A stretch of DNA of 64,000 bases from Reticulitermes speratus. Its lineage: Eukaryota; Arthropoda; Insecta; Blattodea; Rhinotermitidae. The stretch is from positions 4,780,501 to 4,844,500 of the forward strand of contig JAJKFL010000011.1 of NCBI GenBank assembly GCA_021186555.1, read 5' to 3'. The notes under the pieces were generated by a model. It did no database searches, was not told the origin of the DNA, and saw nothing but the letters and a program-made list of their open reading frames with translations. A program made the position numbers and the translations under genes. This document shows, in pieces, positions 1-12,957 of this stretch. Position 1 is the stretch's first letter; each line of letters begins with the position of its first letter.

Positions 1-565
1 ACAATGCTTCATCTCAGATCTCAAACTGTGGGAATGTGAACAGTTCTAAGTAATAAATAAAACCAGAAGTGAAGGAGTATTTTCCTAGTACTGGCAGGTT
101 ATCTACAATAATAACATTCTTGGAACATGAACAAATAACACGATAATATTTACATTTTCATTAGACAAATACTGTATTTTATACAAGACACAAACAAATT
201 TTTGAGAAAAAATTTTAGTTAAGAAACCGGGTACACATTGAAACTATAAGACACATGAATTATCCAGGAAAAAGTGCATCTTATAGTGTGGAGAATACAG
301 AAAACTCTTGAGGATGTGAACTGATTGAATGCGGTCACTGTCCACTGGCAGTCTTTGAACACTACATTCAACATTACAGTTCAATTTACATTTAATTGAA
401 AGGTTTATTAGGGTTACAACACAAGCTTGTGATTACATCCTTCCTACTCAAGCCACCTGAATCAAACTCACAGCATCACTTCACATTCTTTGAAGATCTC
501 CCTTTCACTTCATTAAAATATTCTAATTAAATTCAGAGAGATTCACCAAAAAAATCATCACTTAC

Positions 566-744
566 TTAAGTAATCCCACCTTCCCATTTGTGGTAGAGCC
601 CTCAGGAAGACACAAGACTGGAGTGGTTGACTTTTCAAAGTGGCTACGAATACTGGCCACTAGTACATCCCTCCCCTGCCTCAGCCCAAGCTCCATCATC
701 CCCAGCGCCCAGCAAAATGGTGTTGGCAGCTCCCACACGCTGGG
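566..744 (-). CDS. AUP1: AUP1 coding exon 4
   Basis: Acceptor CCTTGCAG precedes CCCAGCGTGTGG and donor GTAAGTGATG follows. The exon encodes PSVWELPTPFCWALGMMELG and continues to PVLCLPEGSTTNGKVGLL. The PEG block matches the glycerol-phosphate acyltransferase-like region of AUP1. It ends in phase 2, so at least one more exon must follow to the left; no convincing continuation was found in bases 1-565. Confidence 0.9.
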
Positions 745-2410
745 CTGCAAGGCACATATGCCAGCACTCTTGTACAAATGCTACAGCAAGTATAATTCAT
801 AACCATATCATCAATTTCTGTACACAGTTTCCACTTCCATATTTCAACAATGTTAAATTCCAGATCTAAGATGTCAACAGCAGTAACTGTAAAGCATACT
901 GCCTTCTGGGGTGTAACATCATGTAGTCTGACAGAAATTAACTGATGTTTTGGAGAAATATGCTGCCTCCATCTTCACAGCAGAAGAGTAAATACACAGC
1001 GTCACCTACCAAATTTGTTAAATTTAACACTGACATTTCACACCATTACCACATTTGCAGGGTGGTCAATGAAGAATGTTTCATACAAAATCTGTAGACA
1101 TATGTATGACCTAACTCCACATAACATCTCACACACACAATTCCAGTGGTTCACAGCTGTCAACATCAGACCAAAAGCAAAATACAGATTTCACACAGCC
1201 TCTATGTTACTGTTTACAGTACACAACACACTATTTTATATAACTCACAAATTTCTCCTTTGTTGTTTCACACATATTACATTACGCTTGGTTAATCTCA
1301 CCTTAGAATTCCACACAGCTACCATTTTGGTATTACCAATAGCAGAAATTAAAAAGCAGAATGGTGGAGTCACTTCTATAAACATGATGCTCTTACAAAG
1401 TTATATAAAATTCAAAGTTTCCAAGGTTATTTGGAGCAGACATATGAATGCATGGACCAATCGCTGTGTGGACACAAAGACACAATAATGCCATTCACCT
1501 GTCTTTGCTGATACAAAAGAAGCAACACAGGCAAGGGAAAAACTGCCACATCCAGTTTCAAAATATTATGGCACAGGGGTCTGTTCACCCACAGGTGGCT
1601 GCAGTTGGAACACAATGAATAAAACAGGTGAAAAACACATTTTCAGTAATAATGAATCCCTTAAGAATTTTATGACCTGATAAACTCCCCTTCTGAGTAG
1701 CTAAATGAGAATATTGCTATATTTGCATGGTTTGCAATCATCAAAAGTTAGAACTCATGAACTGAAAAATCTACAGGCAACACAGCCAAACATTTCCCAG
1801 TTCAATTCCAGGTAAACTATCCTGTTGTAAATATAAATATGGAAGCATTATTTTTACAAAACAGCCAATATATCGACATGTACGTTCAACGACGCCGCTT
1901 TATTGTCACCCCAACCTGTGGCAACCCTCATAACTTGTCAAGCTCCAAATAAGTGCAGCTGCAATACTGTATACATTATGTACCTGACACAGAGCTTTAT
2001 ATAAATACGAGTATACATACAAGTAGATGGCTTGCCAAGTGTTAAACAGTGGCTTCCTCAGAAATTACTCCTTTTATACTATTTCAACCTGTCCCATCAC
2101 TATTACATGGCAGTGAAAACAGAACACTAAATAAAAAAGAAATGAATTACTAAGCACATGAAACGTGAAATCTGAGAACAGCAGGATACAAAATGCACGT
2201 TAAGTATATAAGCACAGAACTACAAACACAAAGCATTGTGATATAATCATACAATGTAGAAACATATAGAAATATCGATCAAAAGAATACTGAATAACTG
2301 GTGGAGGTCTAAGCAGGGACATAATGGCCAGTTTTGAAATGAGGTAGAATAGATCAATTAGGACCAAACTATGATGTTTATGATGATGAATCCCTTGTAC
2401 TTAAAGCACG

Positions 2411-2441
<31 letters not shown>

Positions 2442-5400
2442 CATCAACCACTGCCTTGATCAGCAAGCACTTCAATTATGTCGCCATCAGAATGCACTGT
2501 AACTGACAAATAACTTCCCCATATCAAGTTAGTGGATCATCTTTTATACAAGTTCTGACACACCATTTTGTGATTTTGTATGTTATTAAATTACACAGTC
2601 AAAAGGAATACAGCTATACAGCTGCATCATATAGCTGTGCCATATCCAAAGGCTTTCAATCATTTTTAAAGCTGTGCCATATCATTTCAATTCAATTCAA
2701 TTTATTTCATCCCTTTGACAACTGCTTGTACAGGATACATCAGATATTTCTAATTTATTCTAAAATCTTTATGTGAGTTCTCACATACGTCTTATACAAA
2801 ATGTATATACCCTTACATATACATACATAACTTGTAAACCATAGGTCTTTTACAGTTATTATACAAAATGCTTAACCAATCCGTCCGATCTATATCACCT
2901 ACTTTTATAAAACAATATTCTTCTACTGAATAAAGAGATTGCTGCAATAAAAACAATTTCAGCTTCCTTCTAATATGTTGGATGTCTTCCATAGATTTAA
3001 TATGGTTTGGTAATTTATTATATAGTCTCTTTCCTAAGTTTTTAACACTATTTTTACATGCTTCTGTTCTCCCGTACTGAATATGAAAATTGTTTCTTTG
3101 ACGGGTATTACGATCATGTATAACTGAATGTTGTTCATACTTTCCTAAATTTACTTTTATATAACACAAGATTTCCATGACATATATGCAAGGGACTGTA
3201 AGTATATTCCGTCTTTTAAACAGCTCCCTGTAGATCTGTTCACATTGCTAATTAATCGTATCACTCTTTTTTGAAGCTTAAAAATTTTTTTGCTTTCCCC
3301 ATTATTCCCCCAAAAAATAATACCATACCTTATTTATGAATGAAAATGAGCAAAATACATACTCCTCCAAATATTTCTACCTGTGGTATATTTGAGGGAC
3401 TGAAGTACATAGAAACTTTTATTCAACTTGATACTGAAATATCTGATATGAGCTTCCCATTTTAAACATTCAGTTAAGTGTATACCCAGAAATTTTGTTT
3501 CAGATCAGTAATTAACTTCTCTGTTATTAAATATAATTCAAGGTTTTAATGGAATCTTGTTCTGCCAGGTGTGAAAAGATAATGCTATTGATTTTTCAGT
3601 ATTTATCACCAAACCATTTGTATCAAACAAATTGTAAAGAACTTCCATTGTACTATTTATTTTTTGTTCTAAAACCTTTCCATCTTCAGCCTGTATCATG
3701 CATGTTCACTGACAAAGACACACTCACTCAAGAATCTATATAACACATGCCCAGGGCTACCTGTTGGACAAACAGGCCTGTCACTGCAGTCATGCAGAAA
3801 AAATTAAGAAAATCTTAAAAACCTTCAGTAATAACAGATTGTAACAACAGATTACATCTCAGAACATATATGGATGTATCATTTTGTAACTTTATAATAT
3901 CAAGTCTTCAACAGGATAATAACCATATCTGCAACAAATAAGGATTTCAGTATTATCAAGCACAACTGCTTGTGTCTGGTAGTATTGAAATCCTTCATTG
4001 TTCCAAATTAACACAACTGGATGTTAAACGTAAATAAATAAATAAAAAAAAATTCCTGCATGCAATTTTAAAAAAGGCCTTTTTTGATTTGGGGGGGGGG
4101 GGGCATGATTGCAACATACACAAAGAAACAAGGTGCATTTTCAGAAACCATGATAACATACAGTTTGGTAGATGAAGACAGAGAAGTACCTCTGGAACAG
4201 CGAATACTTATACAAAACATTAGTATCCACCTACCAGACTAAATGATACCGTAACTCAGAAGACTGCAACAAGAATCTTTGCAATCAAGGAAACCTCAAA
4301 ACGCGTACAATTTTAAAAAGTTGCAATAATTGAAGGGGCATCTAAAGTGCACCTTGACTCAACTGTATTTCCATTTCATACTAATTAGCGAACAGTTATT
4401 TAGTTTTACCCAAAACAATCATTTCTGCGATTCTACCTCACCAAGAATTTTGCTTTGGCCTGCTCACAAACCATGGAACAAAGAGGACAGTGATCTTTCA
4501 CGACAGAAATCAGAAACATGACCTACCTTACATGTTCCACAAACCTGATCACACAACATGAAGGGCAACTGACTTCATCACAACCTTACAAACAGCACAC
4601 AGACTGCAGACTGAACGAGCAACAGCACTTACCGTGATGCTCCCGCATATGAGATGCACGGCGATATGATCACAAGGTGAAACATGATTTGCCACCAGCA
4701 CTTTTGAATTTTCGTCCCTCACTTCAGCGTTTTCTTGCTTCACAACGATGCCCAACACAACACATAAGGAGCGCAACACAAAACTGTAACACAACATTCT
4801 TGAACTACAGATATACAGAAGTATGGGCCCTTAGTTGATCAGTACGACAGAGCTTTACCTTCCAAAGTGACAGAAATACAACAACATGACAAACATCAAA
4901 CCGAAACTTAAAAATTATTTCCTGATATCTGTTGTCAATCATACACAATATGAAGGTGAAATATTGCTCATTCCAAAAATATCATAACATTACACTTCAT
5001 CACATATTTTACATACAGTCACTTTTCATTGCTAAATACGAAAATTCCTATTTCACACATTTTACTGTAAAGTACGAAAGATAAAAGACTTAATCACAGG
5101 TACGACTACAGCTGCAGACAAACCCAAAGCAAGCACAAAGACATCATAATCAGCACAGTTCAGCAATCCATTTACTCAAAACTGGCTTATTAATTAGGCC
5201 CCTTGAGACAGTGCCCCATATAAAATATTAACGGAAATATCAATGCAGTTTAGATACTTTATTGTATCCTTCATACCATGTAATAACTTCAAACTGTTTC
5301 TATTACTGGAGATTCAAGTCTATTGGGATGTGATGCTGTATTACTGCGATTAGTTCCCAGCATTTCAGGAAAAATAAGGTATGAGCTGCCATTGTACTTG

Positions 5401-7208
5401 CCACCTTGCAGCATAATGAACACAACAGATGCAAACAATACACCACGTCAGAGTAACAATAAGCCTGACATCAAATACCTTTTCGAGACATGATAAAATC
5501 ACATTACCATGTTTAATGTACACATCCTACAGTATATAACAAAATTTCTTAACACATGTGAAGTTTAACTGAAGAACGGAAGCTACCTTTTGTTGCCAAC
5601 TGACTGACCAACTACCTAACTGACCGACTAACTAACTCCATCGAGCAGAGTCCTTCTTGAGAAGCTAACGGTTCCTCAGCTAGTCAACAAAATCCTCACA
5701 TTTGAAGGAACCTAAAGGTTCATTAGTGTTCACAAGGGCCTGCCACTTGTCCCGATCCTGCGCCATATCAATCCAGTCAACACGCCCTATCCTATTTCTT
5801 TAAGATCCATTTTAATATTATCCTCCCATCTATGCCTGAATCTTTCAAGTGGTCTCTTTCCCTCAGGTTTCTCCACCAAACCATCACAAGATACACTCAG
5901 CTTCTTGGAGACATGTTATATTAACTGGTTACGTAGAAGGATATTTTTCCATTATGGACCATTTTCATAATACATACAGTACAAAGAAGAGTTGACTAAT
6001 TACCTTTTCACTGCTGGGAGTTGTGGAAGCAAGGCAGCCACAAGCAGTGCTTGGAGAGCAACAAGCAACCTAACACCAGCAAGTACAAGCCCAAATGGAG
6101 CGTAGAACATCAGAAGTAGTACTTTCCATCCTGAAGGATACCTGCATCATACACATATAACTTTCATGATTCTCTAACACAAGTTGGCAGTTCAAAACAC
6201 AGTAATTTAAGATGGGTAAAAATTTGGAACTACCACAGAATAGGGAATGCACTTACATCCCTTGCAATACTAAACTGTCCAGAACTATTGATTCATAAAG
6301 ACTTTAGAAGTGTGCTATTTTGGGAAGAGAAGCAAAACTTTTGAATGAATGCTGCACCAGACATAATCAAAATATGTACTTCCATTCTGTACCTGGTCTC
6401 TTTTCACCAGTGATGTGATGAAACTATCCTGAACACAGGATGATAAAGTCAACCCAGACTTGCTGGAGTAGTTTATGTTTAGCAAGTATCACCTTAATTC
6501 CTGTCACTGATATGCTACCTCAAAACTTAACTTTGGTGGATTACACTTTGTGGGTTTTTATGTTGGCATCTATGACTTCCTAAGGCCATGTATTGGTAAC
6601 CCTGACCCAATATGGTAGGAACTTTATGAGACTTGAGAACTGAAAGCACAAAAAAAAATACGTATTTTGATTACATCAACATGTTCTGTTCTTCCTAAGG
6701 ATACTGTGAATAATGAACTGCACTGGAAATAAATGCAGCCCTTGTTCTATGTTAGTGCTGTATATTCTATATCTGCAGTCACAGATCATAGATCATGTTC
6801 CCTTAAAAACCCATACACCTCAATCATTTTCATGTTGCCCTTAAAAAACTATACGCCTGGATCATTTTCACTTGTATTTAACAATCAGTTCCATTTGAAT
6901 CTCTAATATTTGTCTTACCACAAAATCCTTCTTCAAGAGCTCTCTTACGGAAAAAAATGTGAACAATAATGTCACAGAAACAAACACAGTTAATAAACAA
7001 TACAAGTACTGATACTGCAAATATACAAGTTACCCTACAAATGTCAGTCTGCGACATCATTTACCGCGTACAGTGGGCAGGGGCATCTTTACTTCTTTTA
7101 CACAGTTAATGGTACTCCCACTTCGATTCCATTTCGACATCGATACAGAAAGAACATTTAATGTTACCTGTTTTCGTCGAAAAGTTCCTTCACTTCCACA
7201 TTAGACAT
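566..7208 (-). CDS. AUP1: AUP1, 5' four coding exons (partial gene)
   Basis: This is the N-terminal part of ancient ubiquitous protein 1, a monotopic ER/lipid-droplet protein that recruits the E2 enzyme UBE2G2 for ER-associated degradation and carries an acyltransferase-like domain. Four exons (7168-7208, 6004-6141, 4633-4783, 566-744) join in frame with GT-AG borders and give 169 residues plus two bases. Visible in order: a short start with KELFDENRYPSGW; a hydrophobic hairpin around residues 20-50; LCVVLGIVVKQE; the acyltransferase HX4D motif in NHVSPCDH; and the PEGSTTNG block. The order and spacing match animal AUP1. The CUE and G2BR regions expected downstream lie beyond base 1. The start ATG at 7208 is the first in its exon and fits the family's N-terminus. 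The neighbour upstream on the same strand is DBNL. The identification is secure; the gene is cut by the window edge. Confidence 0.9.
903..985 (-). repeat. Diverged hammerhead-like foldback relic
   Basis: On the minus strand, GAAGATGGAGGC is followed by TCTCC, AAAC, then AGTTAATTTC and a sequence rich in TAGTCTGACAG. The plus strand begins TTCTGGGGTGTAACATCATG. The same word order occurs at 42783-43000 and 31490-31540, so this is one dispersed family. The CTGAAGA core is damaged here. Confidence 0.45.
2408..2442. repeat. (CA)n microsatellite
   Basis: An uninterrupted run of CA dinucleotides preceded by two CACG units, in AUP1 intron 3. Confidence 0.95.
2690..3560 (-). mobile_element. Degenerate non-LTR retrotransposon, reverse-transcriptase C-terminal region
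   Basis: Read on the minus strand with frameshifts, the stretch gives typical LINE RT segments in order: KFLGIHLTECLKWEAHI, then FAHFHS and YGIIFWGNN, then KLQKRVIRLISN, then YNKLPNHIKS and LKLFLLQQSLYSVEEY. This is the region after the RT catalytic core in the jockey/CR1-like group. No intact frame remains, so it is a dead, 5'-truncated copy. A related 3' end lies at 36345-36765. Confidence 0.75.
4633..4783 (-). CDS. AUP1: AUP1 coding exon 3 (HX4D acyltransferase motif)
   Basis: The exon starts after GTTACAG and ends at ACG before GTAAGT. It encodes FVLRSLCVVLGIVVKQE followed by VLVANHVSPCDH. The His and Asp of the HX4D acyltransferase motif are both present. The exon ends in phase 0 at GSIT. 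Confidence 0.9.
5600..5880 (-). mobile_element. LINE 3' end with (TTAG)n tail
   Basis: On the minus strand the sequence reads as a LINE C-terminus (GKRPLERFRHRWEDNIKMD, then a degraded Asp-Trp-Ile region), then non-coding sequence ending GGAGTTAGTTAG. A second copy with the same tail lies at 56574-56760 and a short piece at 22995-23055. The microsatellite tail marks the 3' terminus and fixes the orientation. Confidence 0.7.
6004..6141 (-). CDS. AUP1: AUP1 coding exon 2 (membrane hairpin)
   Basis: The exon is bordered by acceptor TGATGCAG and donor GTAATT. It encodes YPSGWKVLLLMFYAPFG and further hydrophobic sequence ending LPQLPAVK. This corresponds to the hydrophobic hairpin that anchors AUP1 in the ER or lipid-droplet monolayer. 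Confidence 0.88.
7168..7208 (-). CDS. AUP1: AUP1 coding exon 1
   Basis: The exon encodes MSNVEVKELFDEN plus the two bases AG, followed by a GTAACA donor. Together with the first G of exon 2 the split codon is AGG (Arg), giving the family-typical LFDxxRYPSGW junction. Confidence 0.85.
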
Positions 7209-7560
7209 GTTACTACTAGCCAATTGGTGCTAAGGGTTCCTTCAGAGCTTTATACAGCTACTATAAATTTGATACAAAAATATGATGTAATCATTGAATT
7301 GGCATTACTAACAACTTCCCACTTCCTTCACTCGACGCCATGATACGTGTGGTTCCTGTCGCAGGTTGAAACTCACGGATGATCTACCTCGAAAACAAAA
7401 CACGACCAAACACCTACAGATGTACAACTTATAACACAGATCATAAATGACACATTACTCGTCGCCGTAAATACAGATTCACAAGTGCTGTCTCGTTGCG
7501 CACGGACCACCTGGTGGCAGCAACGTGTGTCGATACATCGTCGACAGTGTAATTTCAAAA
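7209..7560. promoter_or_regulatory. Probable AUP1 5' flank / promoter region
   Basis: The stretch just upstream of the AUP1 start contains more CpG than the surrounding AT-rich sequence, especially from about 7320 onwards. No TATA box or other defined element could be assigned. The promoter call rests only on position and composition. Confidence 0.35.
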
Positions 7561-7638
7561 GGGATAAAACAGGACGAATTCAAAGCAAATATTGAATTCA
7601 CCCATTATTACGATAGACAGTGACGAATCGTGATCCGG

Positions 7639-7699
7639 AGGTCAGGTCTACCGGAACGGTACAGTGCCGCATTGTGTACTCCTCCGCTAGACCTGACTT
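7639..7699. repeat. Short inverted repeat
   Basis: The arms GGTCAGGTCTA and TAGACCTGACT flank a loop of about 40 bases. It could be a small foldback MITE or a chance hairpin. Confidence 0.4.
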
Positions 7700-8370
7700 C
7701 AGAATGAGGATTCACCACTGAAACTCACTTGCAAATAGAGTTCTTTATTCTCCGTATGTATTCTCTTTGAAAAGCGGTTGAAATTTAGAAAACCTTCCCA
7801 AACATTTCGCTTACACGTCTTGTTGCTATGTTGTTCAGCAGCAGAAAGTTTTTCTATTACAGTAGGCTGGCTTTCAATTCCAGAAATGAAATCTTCAGCA
7901 TTGATCGATTTCATATATATAGTAATTTTTCTACCGCCAAACTTTGTTTCCAAGGGGTAATAGGTGACTTCTCAAAATGTCTCGTTTCATTGAAAACGAC
8001 ACTGGTAATGAAGACGCCACTTCTTGTGTCGCGGGTTTGTGGCAAAATGCTCCAGAGCCGCGATCGTATGTAACCCGTACATTTACAACCTGCTTCATTG
8101 CGGCCCGCGCAGTGGCACCACCGAATGTTCCATGAGCCACTCAGTAGGGACAGATTAGGTTCGTCTACAATTAAAAGCTGATCATGCTATACGGAAAGGC
8201 ATAGACAGGGGGCTGACCATCAGTAGTACGAGTTTCCTCGAGCATGCATTGACCAGAACTCTCGGAACGTCAGTCAGTTGTATCCTGCAACACCTAATAC
8301 ACGTCTATTTGTAAATCTCTCGCTAGTAACAGTAATTAATGCATTTGAGTTCCAAACTGTATACCTAAAG

Positions 8371-8455
8371 CAGGGCCAGCCTTAGGCCGATTTGACGCAG
8401 TCGGGCCCCGTGCTCATGGTGGATTTACGCATTAGTAATTTTTAAAAATACGCAG
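8371..8455 (+). repeat. Half copy of a GC-rich terminal-repeat element
   Basis: CAGGGCCAGCCTTAGGCCGA and the following GGGCCCCGTGCTCATGG match the inverted terminus of the element at 60933-61172 (reverse complement). Only one end is present here. Confidence 0.5.
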
Positions 8456-8484
8456 TGTGACACCACACATGCTCTCAGACTGAT

Positions 8485-9720
8485 TTTCATTCATTCATTC
8501 TGTAGTCGGTCTTACGACAGGTCCGTAGCCTCTTACAAAGCGAGTTCTCCACAGGGTGCGATCTAGTGCTTCTTCTTTCAATTTCCAGTATCTTCTCTTT
8601 TCCTTAAGGTCATCCAGTAGCTGCTTACGCCTTCTTCCTCGTCTTCCCTTAATTTCTATCCTTCCTTCTAACTTTCATTCAATCACGTGTTTTAGAAGGC
8701 ACACAAGATGTGACCAATCCAATTAGCCTTTCTTCTTTTTATTGTATGTAGGATGTTCCTCTCCTCCTTGACTCTGTGTAATACTTCTTCATTTCTCACA
8801 CGATTGGTCCAACTGATCTTCTCCATTCTTCTCCAGCACCACATTTCAAAACTTTCCAGATACTTCTCATCGACTTTCTGAAGTGTCCATGTTTCAGCAC
8901 CTTACAAAGCTATGCTCCAAATGTAGCACTTTACTAGTTTATTCCTTAAATTTAAGTCCAGTTTGCTGGTGAAAAGAGTCTTCTTCTTGTTGAATGCTGC
9001 TTTTGCCATGGCAATTCTGGATTTAATTTCAGTGTACATCTTGCATCATTTGTTATCATGCTACCCAAATAATTGAAATATTCCACATTCTCCAATTGCT
9101 TTTGATCTATCATAATTTTTATTGGGGATGGTTGCCTTGAGATTCTCATTACCTTAGTTATTTCCACATTCATTTACATTCCATAGCATCTTCCAATTTC
9201 AATTAGTCTATCAATCATGCCCTGTAGCACCTTTTCTTCCCTAGCCAGTAGCACAAGGTCATCTGCATATTTCACAGTGTGAATTACTTGTCCTATTTTG
9301 AAGTCTCCAAACCCTTCAAGAGCTTCCTTGGTAAGGTACTCGCTGTACGAGTTGAACAGAATCAGCGACAAGCAGCAACCTTGTCTAACTCCTCTTCCAA
9401 TCTTCACACTTCTCGTCTCCCCTTGGTCCAGTCGTACTTTAACACTCTGTTCCATGTACAATTTGCTGATCAATCTACTTTCACGCTAGTCTATCCCAAT
9501 TCCCTTTAGGATCTGCATTAATTTGGTCCAGTTGACACGGTCGAATATCTTCTGCCAGGCTATGAAGCAAGCACAGAATTCCTCATCTATGTCCAAGGAT
9601 CATTCCGATATTATTCTCAGCATCCCAATGCATCCCTAGTTCCTTTTCCTTTTCTAAATCCAAACTGATCTTCTCTAAGTGCATCCTCAGTCTTCCTTTC
9701 AATCCTTCTTCTAAGTATCT
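8485..9720 (-). pseudogene. Degenerate LINE reverse-transcriptase gene (YADD motif)
   Basis: The minus strand encodes, in frameshifted pieces, the RT of a non-LTR element: an upstream DQFGFRKGKGTRDA-like block near 9650; RQGCCLSLILFNSYSEYL at about 9400; VKYADDLVLLAREE near 9270, with the catalytic Tyr-Ala-Asp-Asp; then VMRISRQPSPIKIMIDQK and FNYLGSMITNDARC at 9000-9150. The 3' end finishes near 8485 with repeated GAATGAATGAA. Three more 3' ends of this family occur at 29585-30020, 39265-39550 and 63560-63990. Stops and frameshifts make it inactive. Confidence 0.85.
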
Positions 9721-11869
9721 GGATTAAGCTACAGCCAAAACAAGAGCCCACCTTTCACAAAACCACAAAGGGCACCACATTACAGCCACACATCTGGATA
9801 TCAGAAAAAAATTAAGAGAATCAAGAAGTGTAGAATTTGAATCACGTACAACACTACACAGCATACAAAGCATGAACCTGAAAATTAAACACAGTAAACA
9901 AAGGACACTGCAAAAACAGCACTCCATTTGAATGCACAAATATATAAGACAGACAGAAGGCCACTTAACTCAAGAATTACTCAGCATACACACAACACAA
10001 AAACTAGTGAAAGCCAAGTCTAAACTAGCACAACGTCTTGCGATCACCAATGAACAGAATGACTAAGGCAGACACCATGCATACAGCAGAAAGTAGGATT
10101 ATGAGGAAACAATCTGTATTAAATCAGAATTAAGGCTGTTATCCAACTGAACCATAATGTGAGGTACATATGGCTCCCGTTATGAGATAGAAAGGAACCA
10201 AAGCATAACGTTAAGTACACTTATAATACATTTTCCCTAATTCAATGATGAAACATGTCACTGTCTTTGAAACTGCAAGTATTTATCAGTTAACATGACA
10301 AGCATCTGATTTACATGTATTTTGCTTACATGGAGAGCAACAGCAATATGCACACAAGAGAAAAAGCATGGCTTGGCATGCAATTTGAAGTCAGGTATTA
10401 GATCATGTCCTATCTTCATTCTCATGTAAGAATAGGAGTGGACCGGTTTGCAATGCAAGAAATACGGTAACCCTACTTACATGAAAATGAAAGTCTAAAC
10501 ATGTAATATACCTCTTGACTTTACACATGGATCTTAGTGTGTGACAAAATGAACTGGATTCAGCTGGCTCAAGATATGTATTCAGTCTTTTGTGAACATG
10601 GCAATCATTGAAGATTGTTATCTTTGGGGACATAAGACTGCACAGTATTACATCACAGAGAACCTCAAATTACAATCATGACATTAAAGTTTAACAGATG
10701 GAAGATAATTTCTTGAGGTGAGCCAGTGTGGGCTTCTCAAGCACTTGGCTCGATGTTACCTCTTGTGTCAAACATGGGCAAGGCTTGGTCTAAAACGACT
10801 ATGCATTAAAAGCAAGACTGCTGATAGAGAGAGAGGAATTAAGAATGGACAATGTAACATGAGTGCTCACTGTATACACTATTATATTTTGGTGATTTAA
10901 TTCAGGAGGTTAGTCAAGCTGACATGTACAGGATGAAAATGGAAACAAAGACCTCATGAAAACATTCTTGATTAAGAACCCCCAGTACGGCAACAGGCAC
11001 GGGAACTCAGCTGACCTGGAATAGGACACAACTGATCAAGTGGCCTGAGAAATGTTTGCAGTGTGGAATTAGTCAGTTCTCACTTAAAGGAACAGGTACT
11101 ATTTCTGACATGAATATTCATGAAGCTAAACCAGTGATCAGGAGCAACAGGCAAACACTGGTAAAAGGCAGAGCTAGGCACAGCTTTATTGATGCTTGCA
11201 TAGTACATTCAGAACATACAAAGTAAAAAGAAATACAAAGATCATTCAATATCTGATATTGAAGGGATAATGTGAGATCATAATATGCATTAAATTAGGA
11301 CTTGTGTTGTTAAACAAGCAAGAGACTTTGTTACACAGTCAAGTCTATCTGCCATACTTGTGCACAGAGTGAGCCTCCCCTTTCGTGTTGCTGAATGCTC
11401 AGCATGAATTGTACAAGTTTTGTAGCATGAAAAGAACTACAACATAAGAATGAATGGGGTATTAAAAAGATGAATCTAGTGATACATGTAAAGATCAGTT
11501 TTAAAACACACTGTTTTAAAGTGCTAAAATGACAGAAAAGAATGATACACAAAAGGCACAGTTCGATTAAAGGATTGTTTAGATCGACCAGTACTGCATT
11601 TATAATGTTTCACTACGTGGGGTTTTTGAGCCATAAGCTTATTACAATTGTTAATCAATATTCATCTCAGGACTCAAAAATTAAAGTCTTCTATGATGCT
11701 ACATAGTGCCAACTGGTAATTAGTTAACAGACATTTCAGAGCAGCATGCTGTGGCCATCTTCAGGGTTGAGCAGACCAAGCACACTTCTTGGACTGCTAG
11801 ACACTGAAAGGTGGTGGCAGCACACTGATCTGAAACAACAATAAGTATTTATCAGTCAACACTGTGTAA

Positions 11870-12273
11870 AATAAAAGAATAAAGAGCTGTCAACACAACT
11901 ATATTGTCTGTAGCGTTTATTTCTGCAACATGTTTCAACAACAAAGGTCATCTTAAAATACTTTAACAACACATGGCCTGAAGATGACTCTTTGTTGTTG
12001 AAATGTTGTAGAAATATATACAAGAGACAATATACAGTAAAACCCCGATTTAATGTTCCCGCATTTAGTGAAATCCTGAATTTAGTGATAATTTTTTCAT
12101 GTCCCGACAATAGCTCCATATAAACAATGTAACCTCCATTTAATGAAAACCTCGATTTAGTGAAATATATTCTAATCCCCCAGCAATTCATTAAATTGGG
12201 GTTTTACTGTAGTTGTGTTGACAGCTCTTTATTCCTTTATTTTGTTAACACACGATGATAAACTTAAATAACG
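11870..12273 (+). mobile_element. Hammerhead-bearing foldback element with 11-bp target duplication
   Basis: Direct repeats ACACTGTGTAA at 11859-11869 and 12274-12284 flank the element. Its arms pair: AATAAAGAGCTGTCAACACA on the left, and its reverse complement at about 12212-12233. Diverged hammerhead-like cores lie on both strands inside (CTGAAGATGAC followed by GAAATG at 11977-12010; the mirror near 11928-11955). After the right arm comes a unique tail with CACGATGATAAAC, similar to the tails of the copies at 20009-20244 and 49316-50270. A pogo-type MITE (12035-12209) is nested in the right side and splits the arm. Confidence 0.7.
12035..12209. mobile_element. pogo/Tigger-type MITE nested in a foldback
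   Basis: The 175-bp element starts CAGTAAAACCCCGATTTAATG and ends CATTAAATTGGGG-like sequence plus TTTTACTG, with TA at both borders (12033-12034 and 12210-12211). Internal TTTAGTGAAA words repeat. It lacks any coding potential, so it must have been moved by a pogo-like transposase in trans. Confidence 0.8.
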
Positions 12274-12957
12274 ACACTGTGTAACTTGAGTCTTCATGAA
12301 CACCGCTGAGAGAACCTCCAGTCTTGAATTTCATGACTCCATTTCAGAGCAAGTTGTTTTATTTTTTTACTGATTTATGATCACAGCTCTGGAAACCTTA
12401 TAACAAAATATGAGTTAAATCATAAAATAGTAAATTTCTTAATACCTTTGGTACCATTGCATTATGATCATAAAAACTTCTGCTATGTTGTTTCCATGTT
12501 CAAGGTAAATGCCAGGAAATGTTTTCCAGTTAACATGATCCTCTTATTAAACACTGTAAAAACTCAAAATCTCAGTAAAACACTGGCCTTTTCACTAGCT
12601 TTTTTGAAACATAACCATTAAGGACCATACAAATATCATCCTACTTCACTTCAGTATAATGTATAGAGAGAATGTGAATCATGCAGCAGGGCAAGTAATG
12701 ACATCTCCAGTTACCACCAGACTGCTGCTGAGCTAGCTGGCTCAAGTGCTTCAGATTTTTGTTTAGGGGATGCCTGGTTTGAATGTTGGCTGTTTTCATA
12801 GACTTCTTAGTCCCTCCGGGCAAACACCAGGACCGCAAGTCAAATTGGGCAATGGTCATTTCCTTCCACAAGTCCATTATTCATTATGATCCTACCACTG
12901 GACACTACATAGTCTGAGATCAGACAGCATTGTTAAGCGAACCACACGACACGGGCA

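Larger units (their letters stand above)
745..4632 (-). other. AUP1 intron 3
   Basis: This 3.9-kb intron holds a diverged hammerhead-like foldback relic (903-985), a (CA)n tract, the 3' part of a degenerate LINE (2690-3560) and a 13-G run at 4091-4103. A 157-codon open frame at 1015-1488 on the plus strand has no protein-like composition or recognisable motif and I treat it as chance. The other AUP1 introns (4784-6003 and 6142-7167) hold a LINE 3' end near 5600-5880 and otherwise nothing recognised. Confidence 0.8.

Noticed and set aside
1015..1488. 157-codon open frame on the plus strand
   Set aside because: It lies within AUP1 intron 3, has no motif or protein-like domain pattern, and His/Thr-rich composition as expected from CA-rich DNA.
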